From contig JAWRVZ010000103.1 of the NCBI GenBank assembly GCA_037043235.1, positions 869,501 through 933,500 on the forward strand: a stretch of DNA of 64,000 nucleotides, given 5' to 3'. Every line of letters begins with the position of its first letter. Position 1 is the stretch's first letter. The notes under the pieces are model-generated. The model did not search any database. It saw only the letters and a program-made list of their open reading frames with translations, and was not told the origin of the DNA. This DNA is from Rhodeus uyekii (lineage: Eukaryota; Chordata; Actinopteri; Cypriniformes; Acheilognathidae). Positions 45,801 to 54,973 of the stretch are shown piece by piece. A program made the translations under genes and the position numbers.

Positions 45801-48480
45801 CTGATCCAGCTTTTCCGCAGCAGCATGGAGGACGCCCTGATCCAGCTTTTCCGCAGCAGCATGGAGGACGCCCTGATCCAGCTTTTCCGCAGCAGCATGG
45901 AGGACGCCCTGATACAGCTGGTCCTCTGCAGCATGGAGGACACCATCTTCCAGCTTTTCCGCAGCAGCATGGAGGACGCCCTGATCCAGCTTTTCCGCAG
46001 CAGCATGGAGGACGCCCTGATCCAGCTTTTCCGCAGCAACATGGAGGACGCCCTGATCCAGCTTTTCCGCAGCAGCATGGAGGACGCCCTGATACAGCTT
46101 TTCCGCAGCAGCATGGAGGACGCCCTGATCCAGCTTTTCCGCAGCAGCATGGAGGACGCCCTGATACAGCTTTTCCGCAGCAGCATGGAGGACGCCCTGA
46201 TACAGCTTTTCCGCAGCAGCATGGAGGACGCCCTGATACAGCTGGTCCTCTGCAGCATGGAGGACGCCCTGATCCAGCTTTTCTGCAGCAGCATGGAGGA
46301 CGCCCTGATACAGCTTTTCCGCAGCAGCATGGAGGACGCCCTGATACAGCTGGTCCTCTGCAGCATGGAGGACACCATCTTCCAGCTTTTCCGCAGCAGC
46401 ATGGAGGATGCCCTGATCCAGCTTTTCCGCAGCAGCATGGAGGATACCCTGATCCAGTTTTTCCGCAGCAGCATGGAGGACGCCCTGATACAGCTTTTCC
46501 GCAGCAGCATGGAGGACGCCCTGATACAGCTTTTCCGCAGCAGCATGGAGGACGCCCTGATACAGCTTTTCCGCAGCAGCATGGAGGACGCCCTGATACA
46601 GCTGGTCCTCTGCAGCATGGAGGACACCATCTTCCAGCTTTTCCGCAGCAGCATGGAGGATGCCCTGATCCAGCTTTTCCGCAGCAGCATGGAGGATACC
46701 CTGATCCAGTTTTTCCGCAGCAGCATGGAGGACGCCCTGATACAGCTTTTCCGCAGCAGCATGGAGGACGCCCTGATACAGCTTTTCCGCAGCAGCATGG
46801 AGGACGCCCTGATACAGCTTTTCCGCAGCAGCATGGAGGACGCCCTGATACAGCTGGTCCTCTGCAGCATGGAGGACACCATCTTCCAGCTTTTCCGCAG
46901 CAGCATGGAGGACGTCCTGATCCAGCTTTTCCGCAGCAGCATGGAGGACTTCAGAGGATGGAGCTTCATGATGATCAGCCTTCTCTACAATAGTGATGTG
47001 CTGTAGAGAATTGTGATCTAAAGAGGGGGAAATTAATAACATGAATCAAATTAATTAAAAAAACATTCTGGAAAAATTACACTTCATTAAACAAAGTAAA
47101 CCAAATTACTTCCCAAATATTGATTATTGCTTTGGTAATGACAACTACTTTGTTGTAATGTCATTGAGATAATATATATTTAATTATACAATAAATAGTT
47201 TACAAGGTAAACTAAATGAAAAATGTTGCTTTAGCAGCTTGCTGAAATAAAATATTTTTCCCCATATTTCATTTTATTGCAATTGACATTTATTGTATTT
47301 AACTAACCCTGATCAGATCTATATCTACATTTATGCATTTGGCAGACGCTTTTATCCAAAGCTACTTGCATTGCATTAAGGAAACACATTGACATTCTAA
47401 TCATTTTTGCTTCCCTTGGGAATCAAACCCATGACTATGATGGCGTTGCAAGGACCTCGCTCTACTGTTTGATAGACCAAGAATTTTTATATTCATTTCA
47501 TTTCTGATCTTTAAACTGTCACTCTAAATATCTTTAGTGTGAAAATAACAGCATTATTTGGCAGTGTTGGGGAAAGTTACTTTGAAAAGTAATGCATTAC
47601 AAGATTGCGTTACTTAGTTACTTTTTTTAGGAAAAGTAATCCGTTACTCTACTTTTGCTTTACTTTTTCTCTTATCTGAGTTGTGCTTGTTTGTTTGATT
47701 ATTTTTATAACAAAAAAAGTTAGATTTTTAGCCAAATGTAAAGCACTTTCACCCAAAATGTGAATAATAAGGCTGAAGGAAAAGCACATTCACGCGTGTT
47801 CAGTCGAGCTCAAACAAACCGTTCAGTTGCTGGATCACAGGAGAAGAAAGTTCAACACTTTATCAATAAAAACAAAACATATAAAGTCATTTTTGCTCCT
47901 GGTTGAACCGAATCATCGAAGGTCAGCAGCAATTGCATCGTCAATAAAGTGAGATTAAATGCATAATTGTTTTTAATACATTATTGGAGGATTGTGTTTA
48001 CATTTCACTGTATTCATTCATTTTGAGGAATATTGAATCTTTTTTGTGCAAGTGAGGTTAGAAAATGCTCACATTTAGTCTAGAAATATAATCATGACAT
48101 CTATACACACACACACACACACTTACTGACATGTACTGGAAACTTTAGTGGTATAAAACTCGCTTTACAAGAACTAATTAACTTTCCCTCTGCCCGCATT
48201 AATCATCATTTGTGATTTTACCATCAGTAATTTTCCGGGATGATCCCGTCTCAGTTGGAAACGCTTTCTCAGCCTCAACCAAGTCACATTTTCCTTTCCT
48301 TTTGCGAAACAGGCGCCGGAATCTCCTAAACCCCTTCCTTTTCTCCTCTCTCCCTTCATAATCGGGCCGATTAGAGTTCTGTATCGGGATGCAGCAGAAT
48401 TTGAGCGGTACACAGCATTGCTGCTCCTGTACCTGCGCAACAGAAGTCACTATCTTTGCTCGTGAACTTTTCTGTCCCAT
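42685..48480 (-). CDS. gene A: PIM-like kinase with large 12-residue-repeat exon
   Basis: Seven exons: 48480-48222, 47017-44303, 44193-44099, 43993-43943, 43826-43448, 43137-42961, 42848-42685. They total 3840 nt, 1279 residues, with every junction phase compatible. Order: basic N-terminus (KRKGFRRFRRLFRKRKGK); about 900 residues of VLHAAAEKLDQG-type repeats; kinase domain about 993-1250. Kinase landmarks: P-loop LNEGSFGSV (first Gly is Asn), VAVK Lys1027, hinge LERPLP, HQD at 1129-1131 with Lys1133 and Asn1136 kept, DFK at 1150-1152, PPEY, VWSLGILL. PIM-family relationship is seen in the proline hinge and in the exon layout shared with gene B. PIM kinases are short Ser/Thr kinases; this repeat block is unlike them. 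The start chosen is the ATG with A at -3 and G at +4; in-frame ATGs at 48495 and 48516 are weaker. Activity is uncertain because of HQD/DFK. The C-terminus runs about 20 residues past the usual end. Confidence 0.78.
42961..43137 (-). CDS. gene A exon 6 (APE region, C-lobe)
   Basis: 177 nt (gene B 180). Encodes TKANCPPEYNVDGRYHAKPA and TVWSLGILLFVMVCGHYPT. PPE takes the place of APE, as is usual in fish PIM-like kinases. Confidence 0.88.
43330..43440 (-). repeat. CATTTAGCAGACGC-type repeat tail, copy in gene A intron
   Basis: The - strand reads ACATTTATGTAAGTGGCTGA, CGCTTTTATCCAAAGTGACA and then GGGAATTGAACCCATG. Related to 47325-47470. It lies in the intron between gene A exons 5 and 6. Confidence 0.65.
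43448..43826 (-). CDS. gene A exon 5 (hinge, catalytic loop, DFG position)
   Basis: 379 nt (gene B 382). Starts PGHPKRLPMEIGL, hinge VLERPLPCMNIF, catalytic loop FHQDIKLENLLI (CAT CAA GAC at 43562-43554), DFG position IDFKSG (GAC TTC AAG at 43499-43491). Catalytic Asp, Lys and Asn are kept. Confidence 0.9.
43943..43993 (-). CDS. gene A exon 4 (VAVK lysine)
   Basis: 51 nt, as in gene B. Encodes VAVKIAEKTTDVPYILV, carrying the ATP-anchoring lysine. Acceptor TTAATTAG, donor GTT|GTGAGT. Confidence 0.85.
44099..44193 (-). CDS. gene A exon 3 (P-loop)
   Basis: 95 nt, the same as gene B exon 4. Encodes HICWRYEFGHKLNEGSFGSV then HAGTRCKDDLK. GxGxxG is NEGSFG, so the first glycine is replaced. Confidence 0.85.
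44303..47017 (-). CDS. gene A exon 2 (12-residue repeat exon, 905 codons)
   Basis: Acceptor CCCCCTCTTTAG and donor AATAATC|GTAAGT. Length 2715 nt, divisible by 3, phase 1 at both ends. After DHNSLQHITIVEKADHHEAP come about 70 units of VLHAAAEKL[DY]QG with EDG and EDQL variants, then a diverged zone (44330-44985) and the tail DNLPEDDRIEELNN. The - frame stays open for the full length, while other frames that are open over the uniform zone break in the diverged zone. The repeats predict alanine-rich helix. Confidence 0.75.
44330..46960. repeat. 36-bp minisatellite with 252-bp higher-order period
   Basis: The + strand unit is GCAGCAGCATGGAGGACGCC plus CTGATCCAGCTTTTCC. The marker variant CACCATCTTC starts at 45041, 45077, 45185, 45437, 45689, 45941, 46373, 46625 and 46877. 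Five of the spacings are exactly 252 bp (7 units); the others are 36, 108 and 432. Units left of 44985 are diverged, those to the right nearly uniform. It is coding on the - strand as gene A exon 2. Confidence 0.95.
47325..47470. repeat. CATTTGGCAGACGC dispersed repeat
   Basis: ACATTTATGCATTTGGCAGA, CGCTTTTATCCAAAGCTACT and GGGAATCAAACCCATGA. It lies in intron 1 of gene A. Confidence 0.75.
47563..48090. repeat. TGTTGGGGAAAG MITE, copy 2 (uninterrupted)
   Basis: Starts at TGTTGGGGAAAGTTACTTTG and runs through TTTTTTGTGCAAGTGAGGTT to CACATTTAGTCTAGAAATAT. It is collinear with copy 1 at 10298 and has the unoccupied target octamer of the hAT insertion there. It lies in intron 1 of gene A. Confidence 0.72.
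48222..48480 (-). CDS. gene A exon 1 (basic N-terminal region)
   Basis: Encodes MGQKSSRAK... to KRKGFRRFRRLFRKRKGK and TGSSRKITD. Donor GATG|GTAAAA leaves one base, which fits the phase of the acceptor at 47017 (together Asp). The KRKG-F/I-R block resembles gene B exon 3. The start MGQKSS fits the N-myristoylation pattern MGxxxS. No transcript is available, so this first exon is inferred from phase, homology and the upstream CREs. Confidence 0.62.
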
Positions 48481-48574
48481 GATAACACTACTCATCAACC
48501 TCAAACTCCGAAACATCAACCTACAAAACGAGAGCGTGATTTCCACGGCTTTAAACACTGTCAGATTTACACTG

Positions 48575-48641
48575 TGACGTCACGTCATCAGAACGCTAAT
48601 CTGGTACTTTTGAATGATAACGATCGATCACAATGACGTCA
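48575..48641. promoter_or_regulatory. two palindromic CRE sites upstream of gene A
   Basis: TGACGTCA occurs at 48575-48582 and again at 48634-48641, 59 bp apart. Both are full CREB/ATF palindromes. They lie 95 and 154 bp upstream of the chosen gene A start. No TATA box is evident. Regulation by cAMP/CREB is inference from the motif alone. Confidence 0.6.
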
Positions 48642-48984
48642 CCTGATCATGTTGCCGTCAATAACTTTAAATGCAATTGCAATGCAATCCAACAACAAAA
48701 AAGCATAAAGCACAATAATTGTGTCAGGTTGTTATTTTCGGAGGCAAATAAAAACGTATCTAGAATATTGCACTGATGTGAACAAATTCAGATATACAGC
48801 AGATTTTAAGGTTGATATAAATGCTGACAAAAATTCTGGAAAATTACAATATCGTAAAAGGTCACAGAATTGGGGAAGATTATATAATCCACACACTAGA
48901 CATGGCTTTTCATTAGAACAATCTTTATAAATGTTTAGGGAGTGAAATGTAAGGTTATAAATACAGTAGCTAAGTCTAGATAGG

Positions 48985-49735
48985 AGCATAATCCGTTCCA
49001 GGGCGGACCTCTTAACTCGAATTGTTCGTATCTCGAATCATGTTTTCCCATAAGAAATAATAGAAAACGAATTAATCCGTTCCAAACCCATAACAATGGA
49101 AAAAATATGTTTTTATTGGTATACACACACACACACAATTATAGTAAGTGTAAACAGTGAGATACATGTGTGATATCAAATAAAATGTGGTTTTAATTAT
49201 AAATTTAGTAGTAGCAGGTGCGGAGGAGGGAAGGAGGGGGCTGGTAGGAGACACTTGATTCTGTATGGTACACTCAAAAAAACGAAACACTGCTGTTGTT
49301 CTTTCAAAGAATGTAAATACATTTAAATTAAATAATTCACTTAAGTTTGTGCATTGAAATGAAAACCTTTGTTTGGACAAAATTTAAAAAAGTAATTTTC
49401 AAATGTACACAATTTACTTATGTTGAATGAATTAAATACAGTTGTGTTGCTTCAGCAGTACCGCACTTTGACCGCACAGTACCCACTTTCTTAGAACTTT
49501 CCCACTTTCGCTCTTACAAAGAATAATGCACAACATAGAGAAAATCAGCTACTTGCAGGCCTAAAGAAGTCAGTGAACACATGAAGTGAAAGTGTGTCGG
49601 CATTGGTGTCAGTATGCGTGCTCGTATCTCGAATATTTACATGTACCTAGAAGCAAAAATCTACCCGAAGGCTTGCTCGTATCTTGAAATACTCGTATGT
49701 AGAGACACTCGTATCTCGAGGTATTACTGTAATGT
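48985..49735. mobile_element. TIR-type transposon, CTCGAGATACGAG ends
   Basis: The left part has AATCCGTTCC, CTCGAATTGTTCGTATCTCG; the right end is CTCGTATCTCGAGGTATTAC then TGTA. Motifs parallel those at 21192-23701 and 34700-35305, which suggests one superfamily (pogo/Tigger-like is my guess). Confidence 0.6.
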
Positions 49736-51004
49736 TCTGCAACTCTAAATATGAGTTGGGGGATAATATTGCGAGAACAGTGGCCCGTGATTTTAGATTT
49801 ATTCCACGGGAGAGAACAGTCTGCAGCAGTTGATAGTGTAGAGAGGAAGATGTGAGATGTGCTCTGTAATCAGCTGTGGCGAATTCATGTAATGACCTCC
49901 TAATGTTCAATAAAACAAGTGTTGAGATCACCGGAGCTCCTTGTCAGTGTCCTCCACACAGCGGTGAAACCATCAGCTAAAAGCCAAGAACCCACGACCA
50001 GCGCTGGGTGAGACTGTGAAGCTAGTATAAAACCCATGTGCGTTACACTTTTTCTCTCTCTTTGTGAGTGTGTGTTGGGATGCTTGTTTTGCTTGATGAT
50101 TGTCATCGCTTTAATCTGCAGAGCCATTTATTGTGTCTTTTCTTGTTTTACTGCTTGTTTCTTTGAATCTTATTAAAGCATATTTACCTAAATCTTCATC
50201 TTCATATACAGTACGTGTCCACAATTTTATTGCACAGGTCTGCACAGGGTTTATAGCACATCAGTTCAAAAAAAATCCATGACTTTTCAATGTTAAAATT
50301 ATAATTCTCAACGACATTTTAATGATTATTTTACTTGATTTTGTATAGTCAAAAAATATGGTACACGTACATGTATAAAGACCAGAAGAAACACATTTAA
50401 AAACAAAAGCAGTCTACAGCAATGGGCAAAACAGTCTGCCAAGTCCCATAAAAATGTGTATGGAATTAAACTACAATACAATTAAGTGGCAAAAACCAGA
50501 ACAGGAACAAACACATTCAAAACAACAGACTGATAGTCCCTTGAAAAATAGGGTACACTACAATACAAATAAGTAATAACACATTTTAAACAGTCTGATT
50601 TCAAGTTCCATCATAATCAGATTGTCCTATCTTTTATTACTTTAAAAGTAAGAACTTTAGTACTTATAAAATGGCTTTAACTTCATTTTAGTTTATTTTC
50701 AAGGGTCAAATAATAATTTACTTTATATTTAAAATACAATTGACACAATATTTATCTTTGTTCTTGCAAAATTTGACAATTTTTACTAAATTCTCCTGAA
50801 TCAAAATGACCCAAAGCTGCATATCTGGTGGGGTCAAAAATGAAAAAAATAAAACAAATGTGCTTGCATCAAAATGCAAGAATCTGCAACTATTGAAATT
50901 CCTGCCCATCAAAACCTATGGTACATTACACAACACTATGGCATTTTACAATATTTATCAAAATCAAAAACCAAACTGTCCACAGAGGTTGACACAAAAC
51001 TGTG

Positions 51005-51425
51005 TTATAGAATTACAGCATCAAGTACAGACTTAAGCAAATCATCTGACATTGGAACCTGCGAAATGTCACCACCACGAGAACTTACTGTATCACAGAT
51101 TAAGCGAAGAGCTACATAAGAGATCTCACTCATATTTTCAACTTCAATTTGTCTATTAACAGAAAAAACGCATTGAACGGTAGCCTGCCCATGTGATAAC
51201 AACAACAAATTGGACATCACTGACCAGAGTTTACCCAATTCAGGCTCTGAGGACAACTTAGAATACAGCAGTTTGTCAATGTTGTCTTTTCACTTATAAC
51301 ATGTTTTGAACAAGGAGTAGTTTGCAGGAATAACAGTGTCAATAAAAGTGTCATACTGGTTTGCTACATCGTCACAATCCTTGTCAGCAACCTGCTTGGC
51401 AGATTGCTGCCGAGTTGAAGGGGAA
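51005..51425 (-). pseudogene. transposase-derived C-terminal fragment (hAT-like)
   Basis: The - strand reads DCDDVANQYDTFIDTVIPAN, an in-frame stop, then SSEPELGKLWSVMSNLLLLS, HGQATVQCVFSVNRQIEVEN and MSEISYVALRLICD. The LSHGQA..FSVN..VE pattern is a hAT-related C-terminal domain seen in many fish repeats. One stop separates the two blocks, and no upstream catalytic part was found. Probably a dead repeat. Confidence 0.65.
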
Positions 51426-51439
51426 CTCCTCCCCTCACG

Positions 51440-51935
51440 TAATTTCTGAAACCTTATAGGATAACTCTAGTTGACAACTGGCCAATTGCCGCTGGATGTC
51501 AGGTGGTATAAATAGCAAAAAACGCAGAAAATGCATCAGAATCATGACTGAACGCTGCACAGCTGGTTAAGCGGCGAACACGGCAGATATTGCAATGTCT
51601 CCTCCCCGTCTCTCAGGGAACAGAGGTTACCCTTTAGAGAGTGGGAACGAGACGTTGCAAGGAAATGCATTTGGGAACGGTGTTTAATCCCGCCGTGAGA
51701 GAGACCAGGTCAGCCTGAACACAGAGAAACCATACACCAATCACAGCGAAGAGACACGCAGCTCAACCAATGGCAACACCGCTAGGTGTGATCACTACTG
51801 ACAGTCTATGTATATTTTTTTGGCATGCCGATCGCTTCATCAAATAAATCGCCATATTGGCTGTTTGTTATCTCGATCCTTGGTTATCTCAATGCTTTTT
51901 TGCAACCCCTGAGGCCATCGACATAACCGGATTCC
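51440..51935. repeat. composite of dispersed repeats
   Basis: 51440-51690 matches 11139-11395 (AACCTTATAGGATAAC, GTTGACAACTGGCCAATTGC, CATCAGAATCATGACTGAAC, CGTCTCTCAGGGAAC). 51855-51935 is the inverted relative of the terminus at 2745. Between them is unclassified sequence. Confidence 0.65.
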
Positions 51936-52025
51936 ACTGTATGTATGTATGTATATATTGTATGTACGCATTTCTTATCTGGGATAGTTTGTATACTGTA
52001 ATTAAATTTGGCCAAATGTGCAGAG

Positions 52026-52326
52026 TGTCACAGTCTTGTCATGATCCTCTTGTTTGTCCCTCATGTGTTACCGTAGCTGTCTTTGGTTTGATTACTCATT
52101 TAGTTTCGCCACCTGTTTGTATTTTCCTAGTGTATTTAAACCCTCATGTGCTCCATTGTCATTGTCAGTCGTTAACGTTATGTTCCTGCAGTTAATGAGT
52201 GGATGTCTCATAGTTTTGCACTCCCATGTGCCGTTTGTTTTCCCGTTTCAAATTAAAGTGTTTTTGTTTGGATCCCGTGTTCCGTGATTCCTCCTCGCAT
52301 CACACGCCCTCTATAGAAGTGTAACA
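52026..52326 (+). mobile_element. putative solo LTR, second type
   Basis: GTGTCACAGTCTTGTCATGA at the left, a TTTAAACCCTCATGTG block and AATTAAAG, ending GTGTAACA. The TTTAAACCCTCA block also occurs in the LTR-like repeats at 23866 and 26165 on their - strand. Boundaries are tentative. Confidence 0.45.
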
Positions 52327-52329
52327 CAG

Positions 52330-53520
52330 AGGATGCTGAATATACTTTGTTTTTTACTCACTGTAATTGACAATATACTGTGTTGTGGTGCATACCATGT
52401 TCATAGTCAGTTCTTTGGTTTTTGAGCTTTTCTTTTTCTAGTGCCTTTCATCCACTGCGAGGTCATGTTGCATTGCTATATTTTACAGTATCTGCATCTG
52501 TAAATTGTTTAAACTGTAATAGACATTCAGCTTTAAAGTAATTGCTGAATCCCAGTAAGAGGTTTTGTCAGTGTGTTGAATTGATCTCACTAGTGTTCAC
52601 TGGGCAGGAAAGCATCTGTGTATTTGTTGGGTTTTGTGCGTCATCTGAGGCCAAAATTTGATTTTGGGGTCAGTGATAAATAAGTTTTGGAGAGATGACA
52701 AATTTTAAAATCCTTTTAAAACTTATTTTAAAAGCATGCATCAGTTTTGTTCAAATGTGTGTCTATTTCTGCTGATTTTATGTAATTAAAAATGCCTTTT
52801 TTTTTTTACTAAAGTTAAGACTTCAAGTACCTGGAAATGTCAAATGGTGTAGCTGCTAAAAACGTGAAACATTAAACATTTTATCCGTCAAAGTGTGCAT
52901 TTAAGTGTTCTCCTAGAAATATATACTTTATTTTACAATAATCAAATCAGATGAAAATACATTTTATTACAGTGGAGGCAGATAATCAAAATCTCTTGTC
53001 TCTTCTAGTTACATTATATATACTTATTCTTTTATTTTCCTTTTCCCTCTCTTGTTTCTCTTAGAATGATTGACATAAATTACCATAACCTCAGTATTAA
53101 ATCAATAACCATCTTTGTATTATTAAATGATTCTAAATGATTTTCATTAATAAACAACCATATTATTGTGTAATTGCTCTAATATTCTTCTGATGTCCGT
53201 ATTCTATTTGCCTATTCCATGGGTCGTGATGACCTCTCGGAATACGTGACGGTCCTTCATTTTAGAAGTGTTAGTTTATGTAGGATGGATATTGTCTGTT
53301 TTTTACTCGGAAGGAGGACGAGTGACCAGAATGTTTTTGGGAAGTCTCCGGTTGATAAGTCTGCCAGCACCAACTTCAACTTTGGAGACATGGTGTATTT
53401 GTGTGTTAATCTTTCTGTGCAGGTCCACAGATGGGTGCGGGACGTAGATTTTCGATGGAGACTTACAGGCGCCTCGTGATGATCGGGGAGGTCATTTCAT
53501 GCTTAAATCCAGTCTAAACA
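52330..53520. other. intergenic, no gene seen
   Basis: AT-rich sequence without splice-supported frames. The frame at 53219-53479 abuts the LTR-like block and shows no family I recognise. Confidence 0.6.
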
Positions 53521-53524
53521 TCAG

Positions 53525-53838
53525 CAGTTCGATGGATTGGAGATAAGCTACTGATGTTATGTCTTTGTGTAGAAGATTAATAATTTCTGCCTACTTTCTT
53601 AGCCAATCAGAATCATTTAAGTTTTTTTAAGTAATGACGTAATGTGATCTTAGAAAAAGGTATAATTGATGTAACAATGAAAATATAAGCAGAGCGGCCT
53701 ACGAACTCCTTGTGAGACTTGAAGCTGGCTTCTGCATGATGAAACTACAACCTATTCTTTACAAAACTTTCTTCTATTGACTCCTGGTCATCATTCAACA
53801 TATCAGGTCTTCGGGTCTTTAATTGTAATTCCTCTACA
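53525..53838 (-). repeat. LTR-like fragment, copy 2 (inverted)
   Basis: The - strand begins TGTAGAGGAATTACAATTAA and contains TCTCACAAGGAGTTCGTAGG, matching 38319-38645. The two copies are 15 kb apart in opposite orientation, so they are independent insertions. Confidence 0.55.
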
Positions 53839-54869
53839 ACAGTTATCTCTAAATGTAAATGTTAGTGCGTTTTTGCCATATTTGGCAGGACATATGCTGA
53901 AAACACCTGTTTTCTAAATAATATTTGATAAACTATGGACAATTTGTTTTAAAACTATTCAATTAGACATTAATTTTTCCGTATATAATTTTTATTATTT
54001 GAAAAACACTGGTTACTCCAAGGAGGTGTCAATGCTGAAAAAACCTCAGTCAGGAAGGCCTGAATTGCACTGCTGAGCTTCCAGCTTTAGTTCTCAGGGA
54101 AGTCCAGATGAATGCAGGCTTCACTCCTCACGTAGTCTTTCTTGCAGCAGGATCAGCATTCACTTGTGCCCTGTGACGAATGTGAATAGTTGAAAATAGT
54201 AGGTTAGTTTATATTACATCTTTGATCAAATTCATAAACTGGTGATATTTACTAAATAGGGCCCCAAACAGAATGACTTGTGATAGGAGTCATTATCTTC
54301 CTATCATCACTGTAAAGCTGCTTTAAAAGAATCTGTATTGCATAAAGCGCGATATAAATAAAGATAATTATCATAACTTTAAAAAAAGAAGAAGCAACAA
54401 TTACTTTGAAACAAAGCTTATATGGCTGTGAGGACTTCTTTCCAGTCTTGCAGTCTCTCGTGTTCTTCCTCAGACGTGGACCGGCTCTGAACTCTCGGTC
54501 GGTTCCTGTCAGGACGGGTTGGATTTCTGGCTCCGCTTCAAGTCTCGAGCTCAAGAACAATAAGAATGTTATTTTCTATACGATACAAAGATTATACGAA
54601 CACGTCGACTCATAAAATGTTTTTACAGGTGCTTTACAGCAGAACTGAAGCCTGTTTGCATCATTGATTCAATTATTTCCCTGTTTATTACCGTGAAGTT
54701 GTGTTGTATTTGAATGGTGACGACTACAAGAGGAACATTAAAATGATTTTACACAATTGAAAATCTTACTACAAATACTGCAGAATTGATCAATTATAAT
54801 AATCCACTCTGTCTGCTACACTTCCTCACACCTGACATCACTGAATCTTCCTGAACTTCTCCAATCAAT

Positions 54870-54973
54870 CTACAACAGATCGTGTCTGATCCATTCATGC
54901 TGCAACATCTGCTCTAACGTCGGCCGTTTAGTTGGATCCTTGTTTAGGCACTGGATAATCAGATCCCTGCATT
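54870..54973 (-). CDS. gene B exon 8 (C-terminus)
   Basis: CRDLIIQCLNKDPTKRPTLE then QMLQHEWIRHDLL and a TAG stop. It ends at the usual PIM-like domain boundary. Missed by length-based searches because it has only 33 codons. Confidence 0.93.

Noticed and set aside
44903..46969. 688-residue second - strand frame (SSMLLRKSWIRA repeats)
   Set aside because: Shifted frame of the same array; it ends in the diverged zone and does not reach the kinase exons.
44985..47006. 673-residue + strand frame (MEDALIQLFRSS repeats) opposite gene A
   Set aside because: It is the reverse of the coding repeat, breaks at 44967-44984 where units diverge, and has no flanking exons. The - frame continues into kinase exons.
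48428..48436. internal donor-like GCGCAG|GTACAG in gene A exon 1
   Set aside because: Using it would give phase 0, which does not fit the phase-1 acceptor at 47017.
48174..48440. 88-residue frame overlapping gene A exon 1
   Set aside because: It is a different - frame. The exon 1 frame is preferred because its donor phase matches the repeat exon and it has the KRKGFR block also seen in gene B.
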